This document shows positions 18,858-28,599 of a stretch of DNA of 64,000 bases, in pieces (the first letter of the stretch is position 1; the number at the start of each line of letters is the position of its first letter). The notes below the pieces were generated by a model. It did no database searches. It had not been told where the DNA came from and saw only the letters and a list, made by a program, of their open reading frames with translations. Origin of the DNA: Xylophilus rhododendri (GTDB taxonomy: Bacteria; Pseudomonadota; Gammaproteobacteria; Burkholderiales; Burkholderiaceae_C); contig NZ_CP047650.1 of NCBI RefSeq assembly GCF_009906855.1, forward strand, positions 558,001-622,000. Direction: 5' to 3'. A program made the translations under genes and the position numbers.

Positions 18858-21128
18858 TCAGCGCCGCGGCTTGCGCGACTTGTTGGTCTTGGCGCTCTTG
18901 GCGGCCTTCTTGACGTTGGCCTTGAGGATCTGGATGGACGAGGACACGGCCGCATCGGCGGCGCTTTCCGGCTTGCGGCGCTTGGGGCGCGGTACGCGGA
19001 CATCGGCGTCGCCCGATGCGGCCGCGGCCGACGGCACGCGGCCGGCCTTCTCGCGTGTGGGCCGCACCGGCAGCTCTTCGCCCTCGCGCACCAGGCGGAA
19101 GTCGATCTTGCGGCCGTCCAGGTCCACCCGGCTGACCTGCACCCGCACCCGCGTGCCCACGGCATAACGGATGCCGGTGCGCTCGCCGCGCAGTTCCTGG
19201 CGCGCCTCGTCGAAGCGGAAATATTCGCCGCCCAGTTCGGTGATGTGCACCAGGCCCTCGACATACATCGCGTCGAGCGTGACGAAGATGCCGAAGGTGG
19301 TGCAGGCGGTGACCACGCCGCCGAACTCCTCGCCCAGGTGCTCGCGCATGTACTTGCACTTGAGCCAGGCTTCCACATCGCGGCTGGCCTCGTCGGCGCG
19401 GCGCTCGTTGGCGCTGCAATGCAGGCCGGCGGCCTCCCAGGCCTGCATGTCCACCGCCGATGCCACCACCTTCATCGGCTTCTGCGTCGGCGCCTTCACC
19501 CGCTGCGCCAGGCGCTTGGCCAACTTGGCATGGGCCTCGCCCGGTGTCGGCAATGCCGGCAACTGGTACTTGGAGCCCAGCAGGATGGCCTTGATCACCC
19601 GGTGCACCAGGAGGTCGGGATAACGCCGGATCGGGCTGGTGAAGTGGGTGTAGGCCTCGTAGGCCAGGCCGAAGTGGCCGCCGTTGAAGGGCGTGTAGAT
19701 GGCCTGCTGCATGGAGCGCAGCAGCATGGTATGGATCTGCTGGGCGTCCGGCCGGTCCTTGGTGGCCTTGGCGATGGCCTGGAACTCGCTGGGCTTGGGC
19801 TCGTCGCCGATGGTCATGCCCACGCCCATGGCCTTGAGGTAGGCGCGCAGCACTTCCTTTTTCTCGACCGTCGGGCCCTCGTGCACCCGGTACAGGCCGG
19901 GCTGCTTGCCCTGCAGGATGAAGTCGGCGCTGCAGACGTTGGCGGCCAGCATGGCCTCCTCGATCACGCGGTGGGCCTCGTTGCGGGTGCGCGGCACGAT
20001 CTTCTCGATGCGGCCGTTGTCGTCGCAGACGATCTGGGTCTCGGTGGTCTCGAAGTCCACCGCGCCGCGCTCGCCGCGTTCGGCCAGCAGGGCGCGGTAG
20101 ACGTCGGCCAGGTTCAGCAGGTCGGCCACCCGGTCCTTGCGCCGGGCAGCTTCCGGGCCGCGGGTGTTGGACAGGATGGCCGCCACCTCGGTGTAGGTGA
20201 AGCGGGCATGGCTGTACATCACCGCCGGATAGAACTGGTAGGCATGCACCACGCCCTTGGTGGTGACCAGCATGTCGCAGACCATGCACAGGCGCTCCAC
20301 CTCGGGGTTGAGCGAGCACAGGCCGTTGGAGAGCTTCTCCGGCAGCATCGGGATCACCCGGCGCGGGAAGTAGACGCTGGTGGCGCGGTCGTAGGCGTCG
20401 ATGTCGATGGCGTCGCCGGTCTTCACGTAGTGGCTGACGTCGGCGATGGCCACCAGCAGGCGCCAGCCCTTGCCGCGGCCGACACGGGCCGGCTCGCAGT
20501 AGACGGCGTCATCGAAGTCGCGGGCGTCCTCGCCGTCGATGGTGACCAGGGCCACGTCGCGCAGGTCGATGCGGGTGCGGCGGTCCTTGGCCTGCACCTT
20601 GTCGGGCAGGGCCTTGGCGGCGGCCAGGGCGGCGTCGGAGAACTCGTGCGGCACGCCGTACTTGCGCACGGCGATCTCGATCTCCATGCCGGGGTCGTCG
20701 ACCTCGCCCAGCACCTCGGTCACCCGGCCCACCGGCTGGCCGTAGAGCGCGGGCGGCTCGGTCAGCTCGACCACCACCACCTGGCCCGGCTTGGCCTGGC
20801 CGATGCCGGTCTTGGGGATGAGCACATCCTGGCCGTAGCGCTTGTCTTCCGGCGCCACCAGCCAGATGCCGCTTTCCTGCAGCAGGCGGCCGATGATGGG
20901 CTGGGGCGGCCGCTCCAGGATCTCCAGCACCCGCCCCTCGGGCCGGCCCTTGCGGTCGTGCCGGACGATGCGGGCCTTGACCCGGTCCTTGTGCAGCACG
21001 GCGCGCATCTCGTTGGAAGGCAGGTAGACATCGGCTTCGCCGTCGTCGCGCTGGAGAAAGCCGTGGCCGTCGCGGTGACCCTGGACGGTGGCGTTGAACT
21101 CGTCTGGCTGCGTATTGATCGAACTCAT
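18858..21128 (-). CDS. rnr: Ribonuclease R
   Basis: 3'-5' exoribonuclease that degrades structured RNA. It has 756 residues. N-terminal cold-shock domains lead to the RNB catalytic domain with the metal-binding aspartates in [16 protein letters not shown] and [18 protein letters not shown]-terminal S1 domain follows ([15 protein letters not shown]) and a Lys/Arg-rich tail ending [10 protein letters not shown]. The start at 21128 lies only six bases after a TATACT on the same strand. The 5' end faces tRNA-Leu, whose promoter overlaps the first codons of rnr. Confidence 0.95.
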   Translation of the reverse strand: MSSINTQPDEFNATVQGHRDGHGFLQRDDGEADVYLPSNEMRAVLHKDRVKARIVRHDRKGRPEGRVLEILERPPQPIIGRLLQESGIWLVAPEDKRYGQDVLIPKTGIGQAKPGQVVVVELTEPPALYGQPVGRVTEVLGEVDDPGMEIEIAVRKYGVPHEFSDAALAAAKALPDKVQAKDRRTRIDLRDVALVTIDGEDARDFDDAVYCEPARVGRGKGWRLLVAIADVSHYVKTGDAIDIDAYDRATSVYFPRRVIPMLPEKLSNGLCSLNPEVERLCMVCDMLVTTKGVVHAYQFYPAVMYSHARFTYTEVAAILSNTRGPEAARRKDRVADLLNLADVYRALLAERGERGAVDFETTETQIVCDDNGRIEKIVPRTRNEAHRVIEEAMLAANVCSADFILQGKQPGLYRVHEGPTVEKKEVLRAYLKAMGVGMTIGDEPKPSEFQAIAKATKDRPDAQQIHTMLLRSMQQAIYTPFNGGHFGLAYEAYTHFTSPIRRYPDLLVHRVIKAILLGSKYQLPALPTPGEAHAKLAKRLAQRVKAPTQKPMKVVASAVDMQAWEAAGLHCSANERRADEASRDVEAWLKCKYMREHLGEEFGGVVTACTTFGIFVTLDAMYVEGLVHITELGGEYFRFDEARQELRGERTGIRYAVGTRVRVQVSRVDLDGRKIDFRLVREGEELPVRPTREKAGRVPSAAAASGDADVRVPRPKRRKPESAADAAVSSSIQILKANVKKAAKSAKTNKSRKPRR

Positions 21129-21144
21129 TTTTTTAGTATAGAAT
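21115..21144 (+). promoter_or_regulatory. tRNA-Leu promoter
   Basis: TTGATC (21115-21120), 18 bases, TAGAAT (21139-21144), followed by CGTG. The tRNA-Val promoter in this window has the same layout (TTGATA-N18-TAGAATCGTG), which supports both. The -35 lies inside the 5' end of rnr on the other strand. Confidence 0.7.
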
Positions 21145-21161
21145 CGTGTTTTTCCTGAAAT

Positions 21162-21246
<85 letters not shown>

Positions 21247-21284
21247 AAATGCAACGAAGGTCTTTTAGAAGGCCATCGAAACAA

Positions 21285-21315
21285 AAGCCGCTGAATCGCT
21301 TCAGCGGCTTTTTTG
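21285..21315 (+). terminator. Intrinsic terminator of tRNA-Leu
   Basis: A 10-bp stem (AAGCCGCTGA with TCAGCGGCTT), six-base loop and T run, 38 bases after the tRNA. The ~105 bases from here to the rimO stop show no gene. Confidence 0.9.
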
Positions 21316-21420
21316 TTGCCCGTTCGATTTTCGAACGCGAAAGGTGGAACCAGGCGGCAGGCACCTCGACCCATGCGCCGCCGCAGCGGCTGCAGGAGAT
21401 CGAGATGCCCGCGCCTTCTG

Positions 21421-22827
21421 TCATATGGGCTGGGCCACCAGGTCGTGTCCGTCGGTGGAGACGATGCTGGCGCGGGTGAACTCCCCCACCTTCAAGGTCT
21501 TGCTGGCCTTCAGCGGCGGCAGCAGGCGCACCACGCCGTCGATCTCCGGCGCGTCTGCATAGGTGCGGCCCACGCCGCCCTTGCGGCCCAGCGCGGGCGC
21601 GGAATCGACCAGCACCTGCATGGTGGCGCCGACCCTGCGGCGCAGGCGGTCGGCCGACACCTGCTCGGCCACCGCCATGAAACGCGAGCGGCGCTCCTCG
21701 CGCACTTCGATCGGCAGCATGCCGGGGATCTCGTTGGCGACCGCACCGTCGATGGCGCTGTAGGCGAAGCAGCCGGCGCGGTCGATGCCGGCTTCCTGCA
21801 CGAAGTCGAGCAGGTGCTGGAACTCTTGCTCGGTCTCGCCCGGGAAACCGGCGATGAAGGTGCTGCGCACCACCAGCTCCGGGCAGGCCTCGCGCCAGCG
21901 CTCGATGCGCTCCAGGTTCTTCTCGCCGCTGGCCGGCCGCTTCATGCGGCGCAGCACATCGGGATGGCTGTGCTGGAAAGGCACATCGAGATAGGGCAAG
22001 GCCAGGCCCTGCGCCATCAGCGGGATCACCTCGTCCACGCTCGGGTACGGGTAGACGTAATGCAGCCGCACCCAGGCGCCGTAGGGTTCGGCGATCTCGC
22101 CGAGTGCCTGCACCAGGTCGAGCATGCGGGTGCGGATGGGGCGGCCTTCGTAGAAGCCGGTGCGGTACTTCACGTCCACGCCGTAGGCCGAGGTGTCCTG
22201 GCTGATGACCAGCAGCTCCTTCACGCCGCCCTCGAACAGCGCGCGGGCTTCCTTGAGCACATCGCCGATCGGCCGCGAGACCAGGTCGCCGCGCATCGAG
22301 GGAATGATGCAGAAGGTGCAGCGGTGGTTGCAGCCTTCGCTGATCTTCAGATAGGCGTAGTGCCGCGGCGTGAGCTTGATGCCGGCCTCGCCGAAGGAAT
22401 TCGGCATCAGGTCGATGAAGGGATCGTGGGGCTTGGGCAGGTTCAGGTGGACGGCGTCCATCACCTCCTGCGTGGCGTGCGGGCCGGTGACGGCCAGCAC
22501 GCTGGGGTGCATCTTGCGCACCAGGTTCTCGCCGCCCTCGCCGGTGCGGGCGCCCAGGCAGCCGGTGACGATCACCTTGCCGTTGCCGGCCAGGGCCTCG
22601 CCGATGGTGTCCAGGCTTTCACGCACGGCATCGTCGATGAAGCCGCAGGTGTTGACGATGACGATGTCGGCGCCTTCGTAGGTCTTGGATGTCTGGTAGC
22701 CCTCGGCGCTGAGTTGCGTGAGGATCAGTTCGGAATCGGTGAGTGCCTTGGGGCAGCCAAGGCTCACGAAGCCGACGCGCGGGGGCGCGGCGGCACTTGT
22801 TTTCTGTGGGGAGAGTACGTCGCTCAT
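21421..22827 (-). CDS. rimO: Ribosomal protein S12 methylthiotransferase RimO
   Basis: Radical-SAM enzyme that adds a methylthio group to an aspartate of ribosomal protein S12. It has 468 residues. The N-terminal cluster ligands are Cys25 (SLGCPKA), Cys61 (VNTCGF) and Cys90 (TGCLG); the radical-SAM motif CNHRCTFC is at 166-173; a TRAM domain is at the C-terminus. The opening [16 protein letters not shown] fits RimO rather than MiaB. Confidence 0.95.
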   Translation of the reverse strand: MSDVLSPQKTSAAAPPRVGFVSLGCPKALTDSELILTQLSAEGYQTSKTYEGADIVIVNTCGFIDDAVRESLDTIGEALAGNGKVIVTGCLGARTGEGGENLVRKMHPSVLAVTGPHATQEVMDAVHLNLPKPHDPFIDLMPNSFGEAGIKLTPRHYAYLKISEGCNHRCTFCIIPSMRGDLVSRPIGDVLKEARALFEGGVKELLVISQDTSAYGVDVKYRTGFYEGRPIRTRMLDLVQALGEIAEPYGAWVRLHYVYPYPSVDEVIPLMAQGLALPYLDVPFQHSHPDVLRRMKRPASGEKNLERIERWREACPELVVRSTFIAGFPGETEQEFQHLLDFVQEAGIDRAGCFAYSAIDGAVANEIPGMLPIEVREERRSRFMAVAEQVSADRLRRRVGATMQVLVDSAPALGRKGGVGRTYADAPEIDGVVRLLPPLKASKTLKVGEFTRASIVSTDGHDLVAQPI

Positions 22828-22873
22828 CGCCGTATTGTCCCCCGACGCGGAGAAGCCAAGTCGAAAAGGTCTT

Positions 22874-23458
22874 TCAGCGCTTCAAACCGAACACGCCGAG
22901 CATCTGTTCGGCCTGCTTCTGCCACTGCTCCTGCAGCTGCAGGAAGCTGTTCCTGGACTGGTCCGCATAGCCGCCCATGAGGGTCTGCATCATCGGCGGC
23001 TGCATCTTCAGGAAGCGGGTCCACATCTCGGGTGTGATGGTCTTGGACTGCGCGGCCAGCTGGGTCTGGATGTCGCAGAAGGCCTGCACGTTCTTTTCCA
23101 GATAGGCGCCCAGGAAGCCCTGCATCGCATGGCCGTAGAAACGGATGATGTTGGCCAGGGCCTGCTCGCTGAACATCGGAGCGCCGCCGGCTTCTTCTTC
23201 GAGAATGATCTGCAGCAGGATGCTGCGGGTGAGGTCCTCGCCCGTCTTGGCATCGCGCACGACGAGCAGCACGTTGTCGATCACCAGTTGCCGGACCTCG
23301 GCCATGGTGATGTAGCTGGAGGTGGCGGTGTCGTACAGCCGGCGATTGGGGTACTTCTTGATGATCCGTACCGCGTCCGCCTCATGGGCCGCGCCGGTAT
23401 CGGGGCCGGGCTCGGAGCCCTGGTCGCTCTGGTCGCCCTGGTGGTTGCCGTCTACCAA
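22874..23458 (-). CDS. phaR: Polyhydroxyalkanoate synthesis repressor PhaR
   Basis: DNA- and PHB-granule-binding repressor that controls phasin and its own gene. The N-terminal DNA-binding block reads [20 protein letters not shown], followed by the PHB accumulation regulatory domain and the helical [18 protein letters not shown] chose the TTG at 23458 (194 residues) because GGGAG lies eight bases upstream and a palindrome that looks like the PhaR operator would otherwise be inside the gene. An ATG at 23509 is the alternative but sits directly after a -10-like TAGAAT with no ribosome-binding site. Confidence 0.9.
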   Translation of the reverse strand: MVDGNHQGDQSDQGSEPGPDTGAAHEADAVRIIKKYPNRRLYDTATSSYITMAEVRQLVIDNVLLVVRDAKTGEDLTRSILLQIILEEEAGGAPMFSEQALANIIRFYGHAMQGFLGAYLEKNVQAFCDIQTQLAAQSKTITPEMWTRFLKMQPPMMQTLMGGYADQSRNSFLQLQEQWQKQAEQMLGVFGLKR

Positions 23459-23492
23459 TTCGGAATCTCCCAGCTCCTCGGAAACGGAGCCT

Positions 23493-23505
23493 GTTGCAGT
23501 GCAAC
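23493..23505. promoter_or_regulatory. Candidate PhaR autoregulatory operator
   Basis: Perfect 13-base dyad GTTGCAGTGCAAC, 34 bases upstream of the chosen phaR start. TGC/GCA-type dyads are known PhaR targets, so autoregulation is plausible. Confidence 0.5.
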
Positions 23506-23582
23506 ACATTCTAGGCAATGCGGCAGGAGGCGTTCATGGAACAAACCCCCGGCACCGCATGGCCGAGAAGGCCGAAGAGGCC

Positions 23583-23753
23583 TCAACCGCCCTTGTGGGG
23601 ACGCTTGCCGGGGTTCTTCTTGCTGCGGGTCCAGGAGCCGCGCTCCAGGCTGTTCTTCTGGCCACGACCGCCGGTGCGCAGCGTGGTGCCAGGCAGCGAC
23701 GGCAGGGGCGGCGTGGCGCGGCGGTCTGCTTCGGTGACGATCTTGTTGCCCAT
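23583..23753 (-). CDS. Small basic protein (56 aa), unknown function
   Basis: Starts MGNKIVTEADRRATPPLP and ends SKKNPGKRPHKGG. It is highly basic, without a signal peptide or membrane segment. Translation is well supported by AAGGAG eight bases before the ATG at 23753. The Gly/Lys/Arg-rich C-terminus suggests nucleic-acid or ribosome contact, but that is inference. It is monocistronic, between phaR and the PAP2 gene. Confidence 0.75.
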   Translation of the reverse strand: MGNKIVTEADRRATPPLPSLPGTTLRTGGRGQKNSLERGSWTRSKKNPGKRPHKGG

Positions 23754-23890
23754 GACGAAATACTCCTTGATGAAAACGTCGAAAAAAACGGATTAACCCG
23801 CGATTAGGCCACAGCCGGGAAAGTCGGCCGCTATATGCTGCGCGTTTTCCCCGACAAGGCAGCCTTGCTGCTGCCGCCGAATCCCCGCCC

Positions 23891-24547
23891 ATGCGCCTTT
23901 ACGCCCTCGACGGCCACCACTCCTGGTTCAGCTGGAGTTCCCTTACCTGGTTCGGCGACACCGCCCTGCTTCTGCCGGCAGCCGCGGCGCTGGGATTGGC
24001 CTTCCTGCTGCGCCCCGGCGCGCGGATGCTGGCCTTTCGCTGGGCCCTGGCCTTCGGCAGCGTGGGCTTTCTGGTGCTGGCCACCAAGATCGCCTTCATC
24101 GGCTGGGGCATAGGCAATGCCGCGGCCGACTTCACCGGGCTCAGCGGGCATTCGGCGCTGTCGGCGGTTTTCTGGCCGGTGGTCGGCTGGATCGCCGCCC
24201 GCAACCACGGGGTGGTGCTGCGCCGGCTGGCGATAGGCGGTGGCGTGGCTTTCGCGCTGGGCATCGGCCTTTCGCGGCTGGTGCTGCATCTGCATTCGCC
24301 GTCGGAGGTGGTCTCGGGCCTCCTGGTGGGCTTTTCGGCCAGCGCCTGGCTCATCGGCAGCTCGCGCCAGGGGGTGGGCCCGCTGCGCACCGTGGTGTCC
24401 TTCGCCGCGGTCTTCGTGCTGGGACTGATCCTGGTGCGGCACGGCACGCCGGCGCCGACCACGCAGCTGATCGAAGTCACCGTGGTGCGCCTGCTGGGAA
24501 AGACCGAGCCTTACACCCGCGACGACCTGCGCGCCGGCCGCATCTGA
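23891..24547 (+). CDS. PAP2-superfamily membrane phosphatase (divergent)
   Basis: A 218-residue integral membrane protein with about six hydrophobic segments. It has PAP2 motif 2 as SGHSALSA and motif 3 as SRLVLHLHSPSE, in which the usual final Asp is Glu. Motif 1 (KxxxxxxRP) is not seen; only ATKIAFIGWG is present at that place. It is probably a lipid or undecaprenyl diphosphate phosphatase, or a derivative with altered activity. No ribosome-binding site is obvious before the ATG at 23891. The 244 bases downstream are AT-richer and hold no recognised feature. Confidence 0.8.
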   Translation: MRLYALDGHHSWFSWSSLTWFGDTALLLPAAAALGLAFLLRPGARMLAFRWALAFGSVGFLVLATKIAFIGWGIGNAAADFTGLSGHSALSAVFWPVVGWIAARNHGVVLRRLAIGGGVAFALGIGLSRLVLHLHSPSEVVSGLLVGFSASAWLIGSSRQGVGPLRTVVSFAAVFVLGLILVRHGTPAPTTQLIEVTVVRLLGKTEPYTRDDLRAGRI

Positions 24548-24791
24548 GCCTCCGGCCAGCGGCGCCCTGTTGCGCCGCCACGTCATTTCTCAATCGAAGA
24601 TGCTTCCAGTGCAATTTGACAAGCCAAACAGGTGTTTAGCCTGATCGCAATTTGTGACATTTCCGGTGTAATGCACAAAATTGTTTCGCCAATGTGACCT
24701 TCATAAGAGAAAACCCTGGCTTGGAAGACGCAAGGAAACACCCAGGTAAGCACTACCTGTTCTGAGCCAAAAACAAGCACGGAGACCCACC

Positions 24792-24998
24792 ATGACGCCG
24801 ACCACCCTGGGCCTGCTGGCCCTCTCTCTCTACATTCCCTTCGGTGTTCTTTTCTACGGCATGTCCAGCGTGGCACGCCGGGCCGACACGCTCGATGCCA
24901 AGGCCCGCGCAATCGCCAAGCAGAACCTGCGCCGCCGCCGCGCGGAAAGGGCCAACGCACGCCATGCCTTTGCCGGCTGGGGCCTGGCCGTCGTCTGA
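24792..24998 (+). CDS. Small single-pass membrane protein (68 aa), unknown
   Basis: The N-terminal hydrophobic segment TLGLLALSLYIPFGVLFYGM is followed by an Arg/Ala-rich cytoplasmic tail (NLRRRRAERANARHAF). GGAG precedes the ATG by nine bases. It lies 30 bases before the leucine-rich-repeat kinase gene on the same strand and may be co-transcribed. No family is recognised. Confidence 0.6.
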   Translation: MTPTTLGLLALSLYIPFGVLFYGMSSVARRADTLDAKARAIAKQNLRRRRAERANARHAFAGWGLAVV

Positions 24999-25028
24999 GG
25001 ACTGCGCTTGTGCCATGCTCGGCGGAGC

Positions 25029-26435
25029 ATGGAAGCACAAGACACCACCCACGCCCGCCTGCTGGCGGGTGAACTCAAAGGCCTGAAGCGCCTCGACCTG
25101 TCCTGCGGACTGACAGGTTTCCCTCCCGAGATCTTCGAACTCGCCGACTCGCTGGAGGTGCTCAACCTCTCCGGCAACCAGTTGAGCGAACTGCCGCACG
25201 ACCTGCACCGGCTGCACCGCCTCCAGGTCCTGTTCTGCTCCGGGAACCGCTTCACCGAACTGCCGACCGCCCTGGGCGCCTGCACCAGCCTGGAGACCGT
25301 GGGGTTCAAGTCCAACAGCATCCGGCAGGTCGATGCCCGCGCCCTGCCCGCCTCGCTGCGCTGGCTGATCCTCACCGACAACCGGATCGAAGAACTGCCC
25401 GCCGAGCTGGGCCAGCGCCCCCGCCTGCAGAAACTGATGCTGGCCGGCAACCGGCTGCGCGCCCTGCCGCCCAGCCTGGCGCACTGCCTGCAGCTGGAGC
25501 TGATCCGCATCGCCGCCAACCCGCTCGAAAGCCTGCCCGACTGGCTGACCGCCCTGCCCCGCCTCGCCTGGATCGCCTGCGCCGGCACGCCCTGCGCACC
25601 GGACCTCGGCAGCCCGGCTCTGCCGGAGATCGCCTGGGACCGGCTGACGCTTGAAGCCGTCCTGGGCGAAGGCGCCTCCGGCGTGATCCACCAGGCGCAG
25701 CAGCGGCATGGCGATGGCCCGCGTCCGGTGGCGGTGAAGATCTTCAAGGGCGCCGTGACCAGCGACGGCTGGCCCGCGGACGAAATGGCCGCCTGCATGG
25801 CAGCCGGCCTGCATCCGCAGCTGGTGGGTGCGCAGGGCCGCATCGCCGGCCATCCGCAACGGCGCCAGGGCCTGGTGATGCCCCTGGTGGACAGCAGCTT
25901 TCAGGTCCTCGCCGGCCCGCCCAGCCTGGCCTCCTGCACCCGCGACGTCTACCCGGAGCGGGCGGCCTTCAGCCCGGCGACCGCCCTGCGCATCGCCCTG
26001 GACATCGCCCGCGCCGTCGCCCATCTGCACCAGCGCGGCATTCTTCACGGCGACCTGTACGCCCACAACATCCTGGTCGGCCCCGAAGGCGCGGCCCTGC
26101 TGGGCGACTTCGGCGCGGCATCGCGCTTTTCCACCGAAGCGGGGGCGACGCGCAGCACGACCCTGCAAAGACTGGAGGCCCGCGCCTTCGGCTGCCTGCT
26201 GGAAGAGCTGTGCCAGCGCTGCGACGCCCCCGCCACGGATCCAGCCCTGCAGACCCTGGTCGCCTTGCGCGATCGCTGCCTGCATGAGCAGGTGGACACC
26301 CGGCCGTCCTTTGCTGAACTTGTCCAGACACTGGCCGTGGCCAGCCAGGCCCTGAGCGCAGGCGGCTCAGCCCGCGGCCAGGCTCGAACCGTCCAGCGCG
26401 AACTCCAGCCGGAAACGGGTGCCGGCCGTCGCTGA
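25029..26435 (+). CDS. Leucine-rich-repeat protein with C-terminal Ser/Thr kinase domain
   Basis: 468 residues. Residues about 15-185 hold about seven LRRs of the type LEVLNLSGNQLSELP. Residues 208-460 are a kinase: glycine loop GEGASG (213-218), Lys237 in VAVKIF, catalytic HGDLYAHNIL (340-349; HGD instead of HRD) and DFG at 360-362. All core residues for activity are present. Cytoplasmic, with no membrane segment. The last 69 bases overlap the convergent histidine kinase gene. Such LRR-kinase fusions occur in other proteobacteria; substrates are unknown. Confidence 0.88.
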   Translation: MEAQDTTHARLLAGELKGLKRLDLSCGLTGFPPEIFELADSLEVLNLSGNQLSELPHDLHRLHRLQVLFCSGNRFTELPTALGACTSLETVGFKSNSIRQVDARALPASLRWLILTDNRIEELPAELGQRPRLQKLMLAGNRLRALPPSLAHCLQLELIRIAANPLESLPDWLTALPRLAWIACAGTPCAPDLGSPALPEIAWDRLTLEAVLGEGASGVIHQAQQRHGDGPRPVAVKIFKGAVTSDGWPADEMAACMAAGLHPQLVGAQGRIAGHPQRRQGLVMPLVDSSFQVLAGPPSLASCTRDVYPERAAFSPATALRIALDIARAVAHLHQRGILHGDLYAHNILVGPEGAALLGDFGAASRFSTEAGATRSTTLQRLEARAFGCLLEELCQRCDAPATDPALQTLVALRDRCLHEQVDTRPSFAELVQTLAVASQALSAGGSARGQARTVQRELQPETGAGRR

Positions 26436-27572
26436 AGAGGAAGCCGACAGCCGTCCGCCATGGGCCTGCGCGATCTGCAGGCAGATGTTCAGCCCCAGGC
26501 CCATGCTGCTGTCGCCCGCAGTCGAACCCCGGTAGAAGGCGTCGAACACCCGCTCCAGCACCTCGGGCGCGATCACGGCGCCCCAGTTGCGCACCTCCAG
26601 CACCACCCGGCCATCCTCCACGAAGCCCTGCACGGCAATCGGCGAGCGGGCATCCCCGTAGGCGATCGCATTGCCCAGCAGATTCGAGAGCAGCTGCTGC
26701 AGCCGGTCGGGATCGCAGCGCACGGCGGCCGGATAGTCCAGCGAGGACTCGATCACGCGGTCGGGATGGCCATCGCGCGCCTCGTCCACCACCGCCTCCA
26801 GGAACTCGGCCAGATCGGTGTGCAGGGCCTGCGTCACCGTCATCGCCGCACCCGCCCGGCCCCGGGAGAAATCCACCAGGTCGTCGATCAGCCGCGTCAT
26901 GCGCGCGGCGCTGGACTTGAGCCGCGCGCCCAGCTTGGCGGCAGCCGGCTCCGCGCCGCGCAGCATCAGTTCGGCCGCGGTGTGCATGGTGAACAGCGGA
27001 TTGCGCAGGTCGTGCGCGACCACCGCCAGAAAACGCTCGCGCGCGCCGGCCATGTCGCGCTCCTGCACCAGGGCCAGCCGGGTGCGGGAAATGGCCTCCT
27101 CCTCGTCGATCAGCCGCGCCAGGATTTCGGCGGTGGACTGAAGCACCGCCCGGGCCCGCTCGCTGGTGGCGTCGCGCGGCTCGGGATCGAGCGCGCACAG
27201 ATTGCCGAAATGCGTACCGTCGGCCAGGATGATCGGCACCGACACATAGGCCCGAAAGCCATAGAGGCGCGGCGTGTGGTGCGTCGAATAAAACGGGTCC
27301 GCCAGGGCGTCGTCGAAAGCGACCATCTGGCGCGTGGACAGCACATCCTTGCAGATGGTGGTGTCCACATCGAGCTCATCGCCCACACGCACACCGAGCC
27401 CCGCCCCGTCGAGCACCGCGCAGGCACGCCAGCGCGTCGCCGTGACCCAGGCGATCGCGGCGAAACGCATGCCGGTCTGGGCCCGCACGATTTCGAGGAT
27501 GGGGTTGATGACCTTGATGCCGGTGATGGTCGCCAGGCTGCGGTCCGCGTCTTGGTTCAGCTGTATTTCCAT
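26367..27572 (-). CDS. GAF-domain sensor histidine kinase
   Basis: 401 residues from the ATG at 27572 (a GTG two codons upstream is possible). A GAF domain (about 15-160, with AYVSVPIILADGTHFGNLCA) is followed by HisKA with the phospho-acceptor in VVAHDLRNPL and a HATPase domain with SNLLGNAIAYG and MGLGLNICLQIAQAHGG. No membrane segments are visible, so it is a cytoplasmic sensor. There is no response regulator next to it (orphan). Convergent and overlapping with the LRR-kinase gene. Confidence 0.92.
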   Translation of the reverse strand: MEIQLNQDADRSLATITGIKVINPILEIVRAQTGMRFAAIAWVTATRWRACAVLDGAGLGVRVGDELDVDTTICKDVLSTRQMVAFDDALADPFYSTHHTPRLYGFRAYVSVPIILADGTHFGNLCALDPEPRDATSERARAVLQSTAEILARLIDEEEAISRTRLALVQERDMAGARERFLAVVAHDLRNPLFTMHTAAELMLRGAEPAAAKLGARLKSSAARMTRLIDDLVDFSRGRAGAAMTVTQALHTDLAEFLEAVVDEARDGHPDRVIESSLDYPAAVRCDPDRLQQLLSNLLGNAIAYGDARSPIAVQGFVEDGRVVLEVRNWGAVIAPEVLERVFDAFYRGSTAGDSSMGLGLNICLQIAQAHGGRLSASSSATAGTRFRLEFALDGSSLAAG

Positions 27573-27745
27573 GGGCACCGAAGGGCGCCAGAAGCGCGGC
27601 AGCTTAGCCCAGACCGCTATGTTTTTTCACATACCGTAACCTGGTGCGGGAAATTTTCGGGGTAGATGACAAGGGGCCGGGCAAACCGCCTGCCGCCGCA
27701 AACACGCCATCCGGTCAGAATCGGCAGGCTTCCCAAGGAGTCGCG

Positions 27746-27955
27746 ATGTTCCCGAAAGCCCAGACCCATGCAGCGCTCAGCGACGTATCGCACGGCAAGG
27801 CGATACCGGCCGAGTACCTGGAATACTTCATTGGCCGCGGTTTCGTCGAAGCGGTACGCCCCGGCACCGACGAGGCGGTGAACCACGACAGCCCCGGCGC
27901 GGAGATCCGCCTGACCGACGCCGGCAAGGCCTGCATGCGCGCAGACGGCGTCTAG
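27746..27955 (+). CDS. Hypothetical protein (69 aa)
   Basis: Begins MFPKAQTHAALSDVSHGKA and contains IPAEYLEYFIGRGFVEAV and IRLTDAGKACM, a small winged-helix-like composition. AAGGAG lies five bases before the ATG, which supports this start over a longer frame. Family not recognised. Confidence 0.6.
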   Translation: MFPKAQTHAALSDVSHGKAIPAEYLEYFIGRGFVEAVRPGTDEAVNHDSPGAEIRLTDAGKACMRADGV

Positions 27956-27975
27956 CTTCCCACAGGAACCCGACC

Positions 27976-28275
27976 ATGCGACTCACCACCCGTCTTTGCC
28001 TTTGCACCCTCATGTTCCTGGCCGCGAATGCGCAGGCGATCATGCCGCTGACGGTGGAGACCTGCCGGGCCATGAAGATCGAAGCCCAGCGCCAGGAATG
28101 CCTGCGGGCCGCCGTGGACGCGCCGCCCTCGGTCACCGGCAAGACCTACAGCACCAACGATGTGCCCAGGCGTGGACCCGCCGTCATCGACCAGTCGGCA
28201 CCGCCGGTGCCGATCGCACCCATCGTTCCGTATGTAAACATGACGCCCGGCAGCCGCCCGGCGAATGCACGCTGA
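27976..28275 (+). CDS. Hypothetical exported protein (99 aa)
   Basis: Signal peptide MRLTTRLCLCTLMFLAANAQA, then a short mature part with two cysteines (ETCRAMKIEAQRQECLRAA) that could pair, and a Pro-rich C-terminus. AGGA precedes the ATG. It follows the 69-aa gene by 20 bases. Function unknown. Confidence 0.65.
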   Translation: MRLTTRLCLCTLMFLAANAQAIMPLTVETCRAMKIEAQRQECLRAAVDAPPSVTGKTYSTNDVPRRGPAVIDQSAPPVPIAPIVPYVNMTPGSRPANAR

Positions 28276-28290
28276 AGCACACCCGGACTC

Positions 28291-28527
28291 CTAGCGGGAG
28301 AACGAGCGCTCGACCCACATGGCCAGTTCCTCGCCCAGGGTGTCGGCCATTCTTTCGACGCGCCGGCAGTTTTCCAGCTGCTCGGCCGTCGGGCCCGGCC
28401 CCCTGCCGGCCGCCAGCTCGACCAGTGCGGCGGTGATCGCAGCCCGGCCGGAGCGCGCCTTTTCATTGGCAAGCCGCCATTGATTGGGCAAGTCTTCCCA
28501 GAAGGCTTCCGAATTGGCGAATTCCAT
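28291..28527 (-). CDS. Hypothetical protein (78 aa)
   Basis: Helical, charged protein beginning MEFANSEAFWEDLPNQWRLA and ending MWVERSFSR. The ATG at 28527 has GGAG about ten bases upstream; an in-frame TTG at 28590 would add 21 residues. It is the last high-GC gene before the AT-rich region. Family not recognised. Confidence 0.5.
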   Translation of the reverse strand: MEFANSEAFWEDLPNQWRLANEKARSGRAAITAALVELAAGRGPGPTAEQLENCRRVERMADTLGEELAMWVERSFSR

Positions 28528-28599
28528 GATGGCGGGCTCCAAGTTCTGCGCGAGTGGACGGCGGGCCTCGGCAACGTTCTCAGCCAGCAAGGACCGTTC

